From assembly GCA_900546495.1 (NCBI GenBank), contig URDN01000027.1:1-34430 (forward strand): a stretch of DNA of 34,430 bases, read 5' to 3'. Source of the stretch: an uncultured Lachnospiraceae bacterium (GTDB lineage: Bacteria; Bacillota; Clostridia; Lachnospirales; Lachnospiraceae). Under the pieces are notes generated by a model, which saw only the letters and a program-made list of their open reading frames with translations, was not told the DNA's origin and did no database searches. Below are positions 1 through 8,519 of this stretch, in pieces. Both the position numbers and the translations under genes were made by a program. Within the stretch, counting starts at the first letter, position 1, and every line of letters begins with the position of its first letter.

Positions 1-88
1 CGGAAATAAGCGATGCAGTGGTCACAGAAAATTTTTCATATCCTCGTTGGAGTTATTTTTTGTTTGTTCCCTAAACGACAAACAAGAA

Positions 89-886
89 TTAGAAAATGCA
101 GCCATCGTAGTGTTTTAGCATATTCTGATCCGGACGCTCTAACAGGCTTGTGCACACGAAGTCTTTCATGGGTTCTACGAATGGGAAGGTATCGCGTGTA
201 GCCCAGGACGGAACGGTCCATGCCGGTGGATTGTTGATAAATGCATTTGTCCATGCGGAATTATTCTCAAACCAGAGTTCGCATACACGATCCCAGCGAT
301 GGAAGAAAATGTTGTCTTCGCTTACATCTACGAATTCCGGTGTTCCGTCGCCTTCTGGAAGCGGAATCGGAGAATACTGTTTGTCATATGCTTTGTGTGA
401 GAAGAAACGAAGCAGTCCCGGCAGTTTGCATGCTTCCGGTGCAAAGTGATTTAAGAACCAGTCTTCGCCTTCTTCACGGGAGACTCCTTTCGGATAGGAC
501 ATCATATATACAAAACGGATAAATGTTTTGTCTGCATGGCTCATTGTCTGACCGAAGAAATCTTCTGTCGGTTCAGCCGGGATGTTTGCGATGGCAACTG
601 TCATGGCATTTTCTACCGGTTCCGGTGTCATGCCAAGGAGTCCACGCAGGCTTCTTCTGCCTTCTACGTCAAGCCCGAGGTTCTCATGTACACGATAGTT
701 GAAAAATCCCATAGTTTCCATACCTTTTGCAGGTGGCATTACACGGTACATAACGTAGCGTGTAAGCCACGGCTCCTGAGCCATTACTTCCGGGCAATGA
801 TGGTGCACGAACCAGCGCTCCATTGCCGGAATGTTGTCAATGTCGTTGATGTGATGGATGATCAGTGTTTTGTTCATTACTGCCAT
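89..886 (-). CDS. Bacterial chalcone-isomerase-like protein
   Basis: A 265-residue soluble protein made of two ferredoxin-like halves. From memory it aligns with the chalcone isomerase of Eubacterium ramulus (about 283 residues), which interconverts flavanones and chalcones. Shared features are a WF(x)3HxxP segment near the N terminus, a YPKGVxxEEGEDW segment in mid-protein, and a C-terminal CELWFENNSAW...PSWATRDTFPF region. His30 here falls where the E. ramulus enzyme has its catalytic His33. The ATG at 886 is preferred over the upstream ATG at 901 because GGAGG lies 8 bases before it and the upstream ATG overlaps that site. It is transcribed away from the MerR gene. Identity looks remote, so the substrate may be another phenolic. 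Family membership is fairly sure; chalcone as substrate is not. Confidence 0.75.
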   Translation of the reverse strand: MAVMNKTLIIHHINDIDNIPAMERWFVHHHCPEVMAQEPWLTRYVMYRVMPPAKGMETMGFFNYRVHENLGLDVEGRRSLRGLLGMTPEPVENAMTVAIANIPAEPTEDFFGQTMSHADKTFIRFVYMMSYPKGVSREEGEDWFLNHFAPEACKLPGLLRFFSHKAYDKQYSPIPLPEGDGTPEFVDVSEDNIFFHRWDRVCELWFENNSAWTNAFINNPPAWTVPSWATRDTFPFVEPMKDFVCTSLLERPDQNMLKHYDGCIF

Positions 887-1052
887 TGTGAATACCTCCA
901 TAAAAATATAAAATGTGTTGTTTGTTACAATTCGCAGAAATTTTAGTCATACAATGCAAAAATGATGCTGCATGATTCAATATGAAATCTAATGTGCATG
1001 AACTGGTATGAAAGTTAATTTCTTGCGAAAATAGTTCGTGTTTGATAAAATG

Positions 1053-1083
1053 ATTGTAAACCTTGCCCCAAGGGTAGAGTCAA
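1053..1083 (-). promoter_or_regulatory. MerR-type promoter with 19-bp spacer for the isomerase-like gene
   Basis: On the minus strand a -35 TTGACT (1083-1078) and a -10 TACAAT (1058-1053) are separated by exactly 19 bases. The spacer contains the dyad ACCCTTG-ggg-CAAGGTT. An over-long 19-bp spacer with the dyad inside it is the hallmark of promoters activated by MerR-family proteins, which untwist the DNA. It points at the isomerase-like gene, and the MerR gene starts about 110 bases away on the other strand. Confidence 0.75.
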
Positions 1084-1191
1084 GGAAAAAGAAAATATAT
1101 ACAAGAAAAAATGGATAGGTGCAATCAAAAGTTTGTATGAGATGTATGTAAGAATTTTGAGAGCACATAAATAAAAAGTATGGAGGTGCAC

Positions 1192-1995
1192 ATGGACGGG
1201 TATATGACGATCGGGGAAGTGGCAAAAGTGAAGCAGGTTTCCATCAAAGCCCTGCGCTATTATGAAAAAATTGGAATTCTGAAACCGGCATATTGTGATC
1301 CGAATACGGGATATCGTTATTATAAAAATGAGCAGATGCTGGCCATCGACATGATCAAATTTTTGCAGATTTTGGATATCCCGCTGAAAAAATGGAATCA
1401 GTATGTGGAACCGACAGGAGAGTTTGATCTGAAGGGATTGCTGCGGGATGGACAGATTCGGGCGTATGAAAAAATCGGTGAATTACAGAGTTGTCTGAAA
1501 CGGCTGCAGCTGGCAGAACGGGGCATTCAGGATACGGAAAAATATCGGAACTGTGATGGATTTTATAAGAGAGAAATCCCAGAGCGGAATATTTTGAGAA
1601 AGGAAATACAGGAAGGTTTGTCTTCGGTGGAGTTCCACAAAAAGCTGAGCGAATTGTTTGATCTGGCACAGAAACATCAGTTGTCGGCAAACTATCCTTC
1701 CGGGATGATGGCGGATATAGACCATGGAAAAGTGACGTATTTTGTGTATGTGGAAGTGTTTGAAAAATGTGAGGAATTGCCGGAATATAAATGTATGCCA
1801 GCGGGAATGTATGAATGTCTGCGCTGTCCACCAAAAAGTATTATGAGAGCTGCTGAATTGTATCCGGAGTATTTTACAACCCATGCACAGTTTACAATCG
1901 TAGAGTCGGATTGCATTACCTCGCCGGTTTATTTTCAGGAATATCCGGTGGAATTGCAGTTTGATCAAATTAAGGAAGTTCCCTGTTTCAACTGA
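1192..1995 (+). CDS. MerR-family transcriptional regulator with BmrR-like effector domain
   Basis: A 267-residue regulator. Residues about 5-75 are a MerR winged helix (MTIGEVAKV, then the classic ALRYYEKIGIL, then TGYRYY). A short coiled linker follows, with a C-terminal half from about residue 125 resembling the GyrI/BmrR ligand-binding domain. The ATG at 1192 is chosen because GGAGG (1182-1186) lies 5 bases upstream. The neighbouring 19-bp-spacer promoter suggests it activates the divergent isomerase-like gene, probably on binding an aromatic ligand. The reading frame ends in PCFN followed by TGA, while a related tail near 14,700 continues NCVKQ before its stop. This protein may therefore have lost a few terminal residues. 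Confidence 0.9.
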   Translation: MDGYMTIGEVAKVKQVSIKALRYYEKIGILKPAYCDPNTGYRYYKNEQMLAIDMIKFLQILDIPLKKWNQYVEPTGEFDLKGLLRDGQIRAYEKIGELQSCLKRLQLAERGIQDTEKYRNCDGFYKREIPERNILRKEIQEGLSSVEFHKKLSELFDLAQKHQLSANYPSGMMADIDHGKVTYFVYVEVFEKCEELPEYKCMPAGMYECLRCPPKSIMRAAELYPEYFTTHAQFTIVESDCITSPVYFQEYPVELQFDQIKEVPCFN

Positions 1996-2077
1996 GCCAA
2001 GCAATAATCAGCATGACTTTCTTATATCAGGAGGGATGCAAGTTCCTTCGGATAAGCTGCATAGTAGTTATTTGGTT

Positions 2078-2120
2078 ATGAGCAAGTAGCGAAATCGGAT
2101 TGCGAATGTCCGCTTTACTA
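2078..2120. repeat. Intergenic repeat A, copy 1
   Basis: A 43-bp element reading ATGAGCAAGTAGCGAAA and on to GCGAATGTCCGCTTTACTA. Nearly identical copies lie at 18527-18568 and 33672-33714. The other copies contain a small stem (AAGCGGA/TCCGCTT); in this copy the left arm is ATCGGA, so the pairing is weaker. All copies are intergenic. It is a dispersed small repeat of unknown function. Confidence 0.8.
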
Positions 2121-2630
2121 CATATGATGAGTGAATTGTAACGTATAAGCAGATTGCGAATATCAAACCCAGATGTTATAATTGACTAATTTGTATAAAA
2201 ATGTGTACAATAAATCTACTGATGAAAAATATTGTCTCTGCTTCATGCATCTGCTACGGATCTGTAGTACATGATGAAAAAGACACAATATATTCTCTTT
2301 ATAATGTGCAGACAGGGCAACGAGCGGGCTATGAGAAAAAGACAGCTGATGGAAAAACGTTGTATATGATCTGGATGCAAAATAAAATAAGAAGACTCTG
2401 ACGGCAAGGAAGATCCGAGCGGGAATAGTTGTTCCATATCGTAAAATTATAAAGTATAACATTTTGACTGAAATTCAACCTGTGCTGAATGTACATGAAG
2501 TTTGGCATATAATTTTTAACAGGTGGCAGTGAGATTTGGCATATATTTCAGTGGAACGTATATTTTTATTCAGGTTAATTGTTCTGATTAGTGATTAGAT
2601 AGAAGTGAGACCTGATGTAATTGGATTTAC
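2121..2630. other. Intergenic region before the Nif/Hyp-like cluster
   Basis: About 500 bases without a convincing gene. A 66-codon frame at 2201-2401 has no ribosome binding site and no recognised family. The string TTTGGCATATA occurs twice, at 2501-2511 and 2535-2545, 34 bases apart, the first running into a TATAAT-like box at 2508. It may be part of the promoter or operator of the downstream cluster. No clear -35 box was found. Confidence 0.4.
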
Positions 2631-2670
2631 AGAACCATTTTCCGACGAGCAGCCGGAGATGGTTCTTTTT
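2631..2670 (+). terminator. Intrinsic terminator or attenuator directly ahead of the first nifH-like gene
   Basis: AGAACCAT (2631-2638) pairs with ATGGTTCT (2659-2666), and the stem runs into TTTTT (2666-2670). The ribosome binding site AGGAGG of the next gene starts only about 8 bases later. A promoter cannot fit between them, so the hairpin either ends an upstream transcript or attenuates the cluster's own leader. Confidence 0.6.
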
Positions 2671-2688
2671 GATTTTCAGGAGGAAAGT

Positions 2689-3450
2689 ATGTTAAAGGTA
2701 GCAATTTACGGAAAGGGCGGCATCGGAAAGTCCACAGTGACTTCCAATCTGGCAGCCGCTTTTGCAAATATGGGAAAACGTGTGATTCAGATCGGTTGTG
2801 ATCCGAAAGCGGATTCTACGATTAATTTACTTGATGGAGAGCCACTTCGTCCGGTGATGAATTACATGAGAGAAGAGGACGAGGAGCCGGATGAGCTGGC
2901 GCAGATTTCCAGGGAAGGTTACGGCGGAATCCTATGTATCGAGACCGGTGGACCGACACCGGGACTTGGCTGTGCAGGCCGCGGAATTATTGCAACATTC
3001 CAACTTCTGGAAGATATGGAACTTTTTGAGCATTATAAGCCGGATGTGGTTTTATATGATGTGCTGGGTGACGTGGTCTGTGGCGGTTTTGCAGCACCGA
3101 TCCGTGAAGGATACGCAGAGAAAGTTCTAATCGTTACTTCCGGAGAAAAAATGGCGTTGTATGCGGCAAACAATATTTCCAGTGCGGTACGAAATTTTGA
3201 GGATCGCAGTTACGCCCGGGTATTTGGTATCGTACTGAACCATCGAAATGTGGAAAACGAGACAGAAAAAGTGCAGGCATTTTCCGAAAAAATCGATGTG
3301 CCGATTGTAGGTGAAGTACCGCGAAGCGATGAAATTATCCGCTGGGAAGATCAGGGAAAAACAGTAATCGAGGGTGATCCGGATTCTGAGATCAGCAAAT
3401 GTTTCTTTGATCTGGCGGAATTATTACTAAAAGAGGAGGAGAATGCATAA
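2689..3450 (+). CDS. NifH-like ATPase (nitrogenase reductase family), copy 1
   Basis: A 253-residue member of the NifH/BchL/CfbC iron-protein family: a homodimeric ATPase that passes single electrons from a subunit-bridging [4Fe-4S] cluster to a NifDK-type partner. All hallmarks are present: P-loop GKGGIGKST, switch-region GCDPKADST, and the two cluster cysteines in GGPTPGLGCAGRG and YDVLGDVVCGGF. The ATG at 2689 is used because AGGAGG precedes it and the family's start motif (KVAIYGKGG) follows at once. The upstream in-frame extension from 2605 encodes no conserved sequence and overlaps the hairpin. It begins a run of plus-strand genes and is followed 58 bases later by a NifD-like gene. It is shorter than true NifH (about 290 residues), which fits the nitrogenase-like groups rather than N2 fixation. 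Confidence 0.93.
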   Translation: MLKVAIYGKGGIGKSTVTSNLAAAFANMGKRVIQIGCDPKADSTINLLDGEPLRPVMNYMREEDEEPDELAQISREGYGGILCIETGGPTPGLGCAGRGIIATFQLLEDMELFEHYKPDVVLYDVLGDVVCGGFAAPIREGYAEKVLIVTSGEKMALYAANNISSAVRNFEDRSYARVFGIVLNHRNVENETEKVQAFSEKIDVPIVGEVPRSDEIIRWEDQGKTVIEGDPDSEISKCFFDLAELLLKEEENA

Positions 3451-3508
3451 GGCAGCAGGTGTTTTGAAAGACAGAGTGGATTGACTTATGGAAGGAAGAG
3501 GAAAATAT

Positions 3509-4789
3509 ATGAGACAGGAAGCATATTTTTGTACGGTGGAAGAATTGAACAGCCTTGGAAAAGAGAATATTCCGCAGCAGCTCATTTCCCATACGCATCT
3601 GATCTACAGTTCTCCGGCGACGTTGGCTTTTAACTCTCCGGGAGCGGAGGGGTTCGGTGTCAAACGTGCGGGACTTGCGGTTCCGGATTCTATCATGCTG
3701 ATTGTGGCACCGGGATGCTGCGGACGAAATACATCGGTTTTGAGTTCTATGCGTGCTTATCACGACCGTTTTTATTATCTGCTGATGGATGAGACGGATA
3801 TCGTAACAGGTCGTCATTTGAAAAAGATTCCGAAAGCGGTGGCAGAGATTTGTGAGGGGCTGGAGAAAAAGCCCTCCGTTGTGATGATCTGTATTACCTG
3901 TGTGGATGCGCTGCTTGGAACGGATATGGAGCGTGTCTGCCGCAGGGCGGAGGAAGTTGCGGGACTTCCGGTAAAACCGTGTTATATGTATGCATTGACG
4001 CGAGAAGGACGCAAACCGCCGATGGTGCATGTGCGTCAGTCGATTTATTCCCTGCTTGAGCCAAAGAAGAAAAAAGGAAATGTGGTGAATTTATTGGGAT
4101 ATTTTTCACCGCTGGTGGATGACTGTGAATTGTATGATCTGCTTCATGGTGCCGGGGTAAAGACAATCCATGAGATTTCCAGATGCAAAGATTATGAGGA
4201 GTATCAGACTATGTCTGAAGCGAATTTTAATCTGGTGCTTCACCCGGAAGTAAGATTTGCGGCAGAGGATTTTCATGATCGGTTGAAAATCCCGTATATC
4301 GAGCTGCGCAGATTATATCAGATTGACAAAATTGCCAGTCAGTATCGTGCCTTTGGCGCGGCTCTTGGTGTAACATTTGATGATGAAGAACCACGGAAAG
4401 CGGCAGAAGCTGCGGTGGCAAAATTTAAAGAACTTTATCCGGATGCATCTTTTGCAGTTGGTGAGTGGATGAACGGAGATCCCTTTGAACTGGCGTTGGC
4501 ACTGGTGCGATATGGTTTCCGTGTGCCGGAGATTTACGGAACGTTGTCCGGTGAAAATTTTGTCTATGTGAAACAGCTGGCGGCATTGAGTCCGGAGACG
4601 AAAGTATTTTCCAATCTGGAACCGACGATGCTGTATTATGACGGAACGGATTCTGGTGTTAATTTCACTATCGGAAAAGATGCCGGTTATTATCATAAAA
4701 ACTGTCCAAACGTGCTCTGGAACGGAGAGCGGCAGCCATTTGGTTATGCCGGCGTCCGCAGACTGTTTGAGGCACTGGCGGAGGTATAG
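3509..4789 (+). CDS. NifD-like nitrogenase component 1 subunit, copy 1
   Basis: A 426-residue protein of the nitrogenase component 1 family (NifD/NifE/BchN/CfbD). Visible landmarks are an SPGAEGFG loop, VAPGCCGRN (Cys70 and Cys71, in the place of NifD Cys88) and ICITCVDALLGTD (Cys131, matching NifD Cys154). The position of NifD Cys62 has no cysteine; FNSP stands there. It probably forms a heterodimer with the next gene product, housing an iron-sulfur cluster reduced by the NifH-like protein. The ATG at 3509 is chosen over 3488 because GAAGAGGAAA sits just upstream. At 426 residues it is shorter than true NifD (about 490). It belongs to an undefined nitrogenase-like group; its substrate is unknown. 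Confidence 0.85.
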   Translation: MRQEAYFCTVEELNSLGKENIPQQLISHTHLIYSSPATLAFNSPGAEGFGVKRAGLAVPDSIMLIVAPGCCGRNTSVLSSMRAYHDRFYYLLMDETDIVTGRHLKKIPKAVAEICEGLEKKPSVVMICITCVDALLGTDMERVCRRAEEVAGLPVKPCYMYALTREGRKPPMVHVRQSIYSLLEPKKKKGNVVNLLGYFSPLVDDCELYDLLHGAGVKTIHEISRCKDYEEYQTMSEANFNLVLHPEVRFAAEDFHDRLKIPYIELRRLYQIDKIASQYRAFGAALGVTFDDEEPRKAAEAAVAKFKELYPDASFAVGEWMNGDPFELALALVRYGFRVPEIYGTLSGENFVYVKQLAALSPETKVFSNLEPTMLYYDGTDSGVNFTIGKDAGYYHKNCPNVLWNGERQPFGYAGVRRLFEALAEV

Positions 4790-4793
4790 AGCA

Positions 4794-5831
4794 ATGAGAG
4801 GACTGAGAAAATATCTGACACCTTTTGCACCGGATCAGTCCGGCGCGGTGTCTGTGTTATATGAATTTGGCGGGATCATCGTAATCTGCGATGCCGGCGG
4901 CTGTACCGGAAATATTTGCGGATTTGATGAGCCGCGCTGGTTTGAGAGCAAAAGCGCACTGTTCAGCGCAGGACTTCGCGATATGGATGCAATTCTCGGA
5001 CGGGATGACCGTCTGGTGGTAAAACTTGCAGATGCGGTGACAAAACTGGATGCAAAATTTGCAGCGATCATCGGAACACCGGTTCCTGCTGTTATCGGAA
5101 CAGACTATCATGCTTTAAAACGTATGACGGAGAAAAAGGTGGATCTGCCGATTCTGACGGTGGACACCGATGGCATGGAGCTGTATGACAGAGGTGAGGA
5201 AAAAGCCTGGTTGGAACTGTTTCGGGTGTTTGCCGGTGAAAAAGAGGATGTGATTCCGGGAAATATCGGAATCCTTGGCATGACACCGCAGGATATCAGT
5301 GATCTGCGTGCGGCAGACCGTATCCGGGAACGTTTTGCGGCAGAAGGAAAAAATGCTATCTGTTACGGTATGGGAAATGGGTTGGAGGATGTCAGAACCG
5401 TATCCAACGTGGAAAAACATATCGTTGTGGCACCGGCGGCGCTGGAAGCGGCAAAATATTTGGAGCGTACTTATGGAACACCGTATGAAATCGGTTATCC
5501 TCTGGTGGATGAACTGGTCACAGATATAGATTACAGCGGCAAAAAAGTGATGGTTGTACAGCAGCAGGTGATTGGTAATGCAATTCGGGAAGATATTTTG
5601 AAAAAAGCGCCGGATGCTCAGGTGACGGTGGCAAGCTGGTTTATGATGAAGCCGGAACTTCGACAGGATGGAGATCTGCATCTGCGGGATGAGGATGATT
5701 ATATTGAACTGGTGAAAACCGGTGGTTTTGATGTGATTTATGCGGATCACTGCATGGAGCGGATGACACCGAATTTTGCCGGAACATTCGTAGATACTGT
5801 ACATTTTGCGGTGTCCGGACGATTGAATTAG
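4794..5831 (+). CDS. NifK-like nitrogenase component 1 subunit, copy 1
   Basis: A 345-residue partner subunit starting 4 bases after the preceding stop, so translation is likely coupled. The N-terminal segment DQSGAVSVLYEFGG is followed by ICDAGGCTGNICGF. By eye Cys37 corresponds to NifK Cys95, while Asp14 falls at NifK Cys70, as in the Asp ligand of BchB in dark protochlorophyllide reductase. The NifK Cys153 position reads GTPVPAVIGTD without cysteine. The C terminus ends in VHFAVSGR, a motif echoed in the second NifK-like protein. A longer frame from 4638 overlaps the NifD-like gene and lacks family similarity. Family assignment is firm; function is not known. Confidence 0.83.
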   Translation: MRGLRKYLTPFAPDQSGAVSVLYEFGGIIVICDAGGCTGNICGFDEPRWFESKSALFSAGLRDMDAILGRDDRLVVKLADAVTKLDAKFAAIIGTPVPAVIGTDYHALKRMTEKKVDLPILTVDTDGMELYDRGEEKAWLELFRVFAGEKEDVIPGNIGILGMTPQDISDLRAADRIRERFAAEGKNAICYGMGNGLEDVRTVSNVEKHIVVAPAALEAAKYLERTYGTPYEIGYPLVDELVTDIDYSGKKVMVVQQQVIGNAIREDILKKAPDAQVTVASWFMMKPELRQDGDLHLRDEDDYIELVKTGGFDVIYADHCMERMTPNFAGTFVDTVHFAVSGRLN

Positions 5832-5846
5832 GAGAAGAATAGGGAT

Positions 5847-8288
5847 ATGAACGAAGTTACAAAACGGATCCGCGTGTATGGTATTGTTCAGGGGGTTGGT
5901 TTTCGTCCAACGGTGAGCCGCCATGCGACGTCAAACGGGATTCGTGGAAGTGTTTGTAATAAAGGTCCGTATGTGGAAATATATGCGCAGGGTTCGGCAG
6001 AGCAGGTAGATGGATTTCTCAAAGATCTTGAGGAATGTCCACCGAAGCGTGCAGCGATTTTAAAGATAAATACAGAAGATGTTCTGGCAGAGGATGCACC
6101 ACAGTTTGATACCTTCGATATTATTGAGAGTGAAAAGACAAAAGGTGAGATTTTTGTTTCACCGGATATTGCAATCTGTGACGAGTGTAAAGAGGAAATG
6201 TACAATCCGAAGGATCGGCGTTATCTGCATCCTTTTATCAACTGTACCTGTTGCGGACCGCGACTGACGATTTTGGATTCGCTGCCGTATGACCGGGAGC
6301 GTACCAGTATGAAGGAGTTTCCTATGTGTCCGGATTGTGCGAAAGAATATTATGATCCGGAGACACGGCGCTACGATGCACAGCCGGTGTGCTGCAATGA
6401 GTGTGGACCTGAGGTATATCTGATTGGCAGAGCCGAGCGGGGCAGAGATGCCATCACGTATACACGACAGGTGATTCATGATGGCGGAATCGTGGCAATC
6501 AAAGGAATCGGCGGTTTTCATCTGTGCTGTGATGCGACAAATGAGGAAGCTGTCAGTCGATTGCGCATGTTAAAATGCCGTCCGGCGAAACCATTTGCAA
6601 TTATGGCAAAAGATGAGAATGTGGTAAAACGGGAATGCATTGTGACACCGGAGCAGGAAGCGATTCTGACCGGGCATCAAAAGCCAATCATGCTCCTGGA
6701 TAGACGATCAAATGAGAGAATACCAGCGGGTGGTAATGATTTCGCAATATCAGAAGAAAAACAACTGAAGTTGAAAAATGAGACAAAACAGGCAAATACG
6801 AATGGAGCGCGACTTGCTCCATCTGTGGCTCCGGGAAATCCGAAAGTTGGCGTGATGCTTCCGTATGCACCGGTGCAGTTATTGATTTTTCAGTATGATG
6901 ATGGTATCGAAATGCCGGATTTAATGGTAATGACAAGCGGAAATACTTCCGGCGCACCAATCTGTCGCGATGATGAGGAAGCGGTTGCGGAATTATCCCA
7001 TTTATGCGATGCGATTTTGTCACATAATCGAAAAATTCGGATTCGTGCCGACGATACGGTTATGGATTTTTATAAAAATGAACCGTATATGATTCGTCGT
7101 TCCAGAGGTTATGCGCCGTTGCCGTTTATGACATCGGTGGACTGGAAAGGGCAGGTACTTGCCGTTGGCGGCGAGTTGAAAAATACATTCTGTATTGGTG
7201 TGGACAGTCGTTTTTATCCATCTCCGTATGTGGGAGATCTGGAGGATCTGCGAACGGTGAAGGCTTTGCAGGAAACGATTCACCGATTTCAGACGTTATT
7301 GGAAGTGGAACCGCAGGTGGTAGTCTGTGATCTGCATCCAAGATACAATTCCACGGTTGTGGCAGAAAGTCTTGGTTATCCGATGCTTCAGGTGCAGCAC
7401 CATTATGCACATATTTTATCCTGCATGACGGAAAATGACTGTCAGGAGCCGGTCATCGGAGTTTCTTTTGACGGAACCGGATATGGAACGGATGGAACCA
7501 TCTGGGGCGGAGAAGTTTTGCTGGCAGATTATCAGGATTTTACCAGATTTGGCAGTATTACACCGTTTTTGCAGATCGGCGGAGATGCTTCTGCAAAAGA
7601 AGGCTGGCGTATCGCTGTTTCCATGATTTACGGATATATAAAAGACCGGGAAAAAGCATGGAAAATTATTGAAAAACTGAGACTTTGCAGTGAACAGGAA
7701 AGCAAAGTGCAGTTTACCATGGCGGATCGGAAAATCAATGCGGTGATGTCGACCAGTGCAGGACGGCTTTTTGATGCGGTCAGCGCGATTCTTGGAATCC
7801 GACGGCAGTCGAGTTTTGAGGGTGAAGCATCCACGGCGCTGCAGTTTGCAGCAGAAGCTTTTGAACAGAAACAGATACTGGGTTCAAACAAAAAACAGAA
7901 TATCTGCCAGACGGTAGATAAACAGTCGGTGAATCGGAAAGATACGTTGTGTATTTTGGATACGGAAACTCTGGTGCAGCAAATGGTAGAAGCAAAATTA
8001 CAAGGTGCGGACAGTGACGCCCTGGCTTATCTGTTTCATCAGATGCTGGCAGAACTGATTGTTGCAGCCTGCATAGAAGCCCGAAAAAGTTCCGGCAGAA
8101 ATAAGGTCGCTTTGAGTGGCGGTGTATTTCAAAACAGATTGTTACTGCGCCTGACAGAGGAACAATTGCTGCTGGAAGGTTTTGAAGTGTTACGACATCG
8201 TATGATTCCACCAAACGATGGAGGAATTGCAATCGGACAGGCGGCCTATGGAATGAACTGGTTACAGAAAATGGAAAAAGAGATTTAG
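5847..8288 (+). CDS. hypF: HypF carbamoyltransferase
   Basis: HypF makes a carbamoyl adenylate from carbamoyl phosphate and ATP and moves the carbamoyl group to the C-terminal cysteine of HypE, the source of the cyanide ligands of [NiFe]-hydrogenase. All domains are visible: acylphosphatase-like (residues 1-90, with GIVQGVGFRP), the paired zinc fingers (CDECKEE, CTCCGPR, CPDC and CNECGPE, about 110-190), the YrdC-like domain (about 205-400, with KGIGGFHLCCDA), and the Kae1-like domain (HHYAH, SFDGTGYGTDG, ALSGGVFQN, PPNDGGIA). At 813 residues it is longer than usual (about 750-780). An AT-rich stretch near residues 286-325 and another near 680-705 look like surface insertions. It starts 15 bases after the NifK-like gene. 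Confidence 0.97.
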   Translation: MNEVTKRIRVYGIVQGVGFRPTVSRHATSNGIRGSVCNKGPYVEIYAQGSAEQVDGFLKDLEECPPKRAAILKINTEDVLAEDAPQFDTFDIIESEKTKGEIFVSPDIAICDECKEEMYNPKDRRYLHPFINCTCCGPRLTILDSLPYDRERTSMKEFPMCPDCAKEYYDPETRRYDAQPVCCNECGPEVYLIGRAERGRDAITYTRQVIHDGGIVAIKGIGGFHLCCDATNEEAVSRLRMLKCRPAKPFAIMAKDENVVKRECIVTPEQEAILTGHQKPIMLLDRRSNERIPAGGNDFAISEEKQLKLKNETKQANTNGARLAPSVAPGNPKVGVMLPYAPVQLLIFQYDDGIEMPDLMVMTSGNTSGAPICRDDEEAVAELSHLCDAILSHNRKIRIRADDTVMDFYKNEPYMIRRSRGYAPLPFMTSVDWKGQVLAVGGELKNTFCIGVDSRFYPSPYVGDLEDLRTVKALQETIHRFQTLLEVEPQVVVCDLHPRYNSTVVAESLGYPMLQVQHHYAHILSCMTENDCQEPVIGVSFDGTGYGTDGTIWGGEVLLADYQDFTRFGSITPFLQIGGDASAKEGWRIAVSMIYGYIKDREKAWKIIEKLRLCSEQESKVQFTMADRKINAVMSTSAGRLFDAVSAILGIRRQSSFEGEASTALQFAAEAFEQKQILGSNKKQNICQTVDKQSVNRKDTLCILDTETLVQQMVEAKLQGADSDALAYLFHQMLAELIVAACIEARKSSGRNKVALSGGVFQNRLLLRLTEEQLLLEGFEVLRHRMIPPNDGGIAIGQAAYGMNWLQKMEKEI

Positions 8289-8309
8289 CATTTTTAGGAG
8301 GAAAAATAT

Positions 8310-8519
8310 ATGTGTGTAGGTTTATCAGCAAAGGTAGTAAAAATCAGCAATGGCACAGCAGTGATTGATGCTGGCGGTGCAAAAAGAGAAGTTTCCGCCA
8401 AGCTTTTAGAAGATCTGGAGCCGGGAGATTACGTTATGGTTCACGCAGGTGTGGCCATCGCAAAGATTACCGATGAGGATGAGAGCGAGACAGATCAGCT
8501 CATGGAGGAATTTCTGTAA
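8310..8519 (+). CDS. hypC: HypC hydrogenase maturation chaperone
   Basis: A 69-residue HypC/HybG-type chaperone that with HypD carries the iron atom while CN and CO are attached. It starts MCVGLS, so Cys2, the essential iron ligand exposed after removal of Met1, is present. A histidine in VMVHAGVAIAKI fits the second conserved site. The usual proline at position 6 (MCxxxP) is a serine here, a small deviation. AGGAGG precedes the start, and the stop overlaps the hypD start (TAATG). In hydrogenase systems HypC also hands iron to the large subunit. No large subunit is encoded here. Confidence 0.95.
   Translation: MCVGLSAKVVKISNGTAVIDAGGAKREVSAKLLEDLEPGDYVMVHAGVAIAKITDEDESETDQLMEEFL

Noticed and set aside
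60..85. Terminator for the chalcone-isomerase-like gene
   Set aside because: TTGTTTGT/ACAAACAA forms a stem, but on the minus strand it is followed by an A run, not a T run.
150..946. Plus-strand frames opposite the chalcone-isomerase-like gene
   Set aside because: They are shadows of the minus-strand gene, with no ribosome binding sites and no protein family features.
1993..2007. Selenocysteine or read-through at the MerR TGA stop
   Set aside because: The frame continues only to AKQ-stop and no SECIS-like hairpin was seen. A point mutation from TGT is simpler.
2201..2401. 66-codon frame as a gene
   Set aside because: No ribosome binding site, no recognised family, and it lies in an AT-rich region with repeats.
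2525..2540. Sigma-54 (-24/-12) promoter ahead of the nif-like genes
   Set aside because: GG and GC elements are present in TGGCAGTGAGATTTGGC, but the distance between them is 12 rather than 10 bases.
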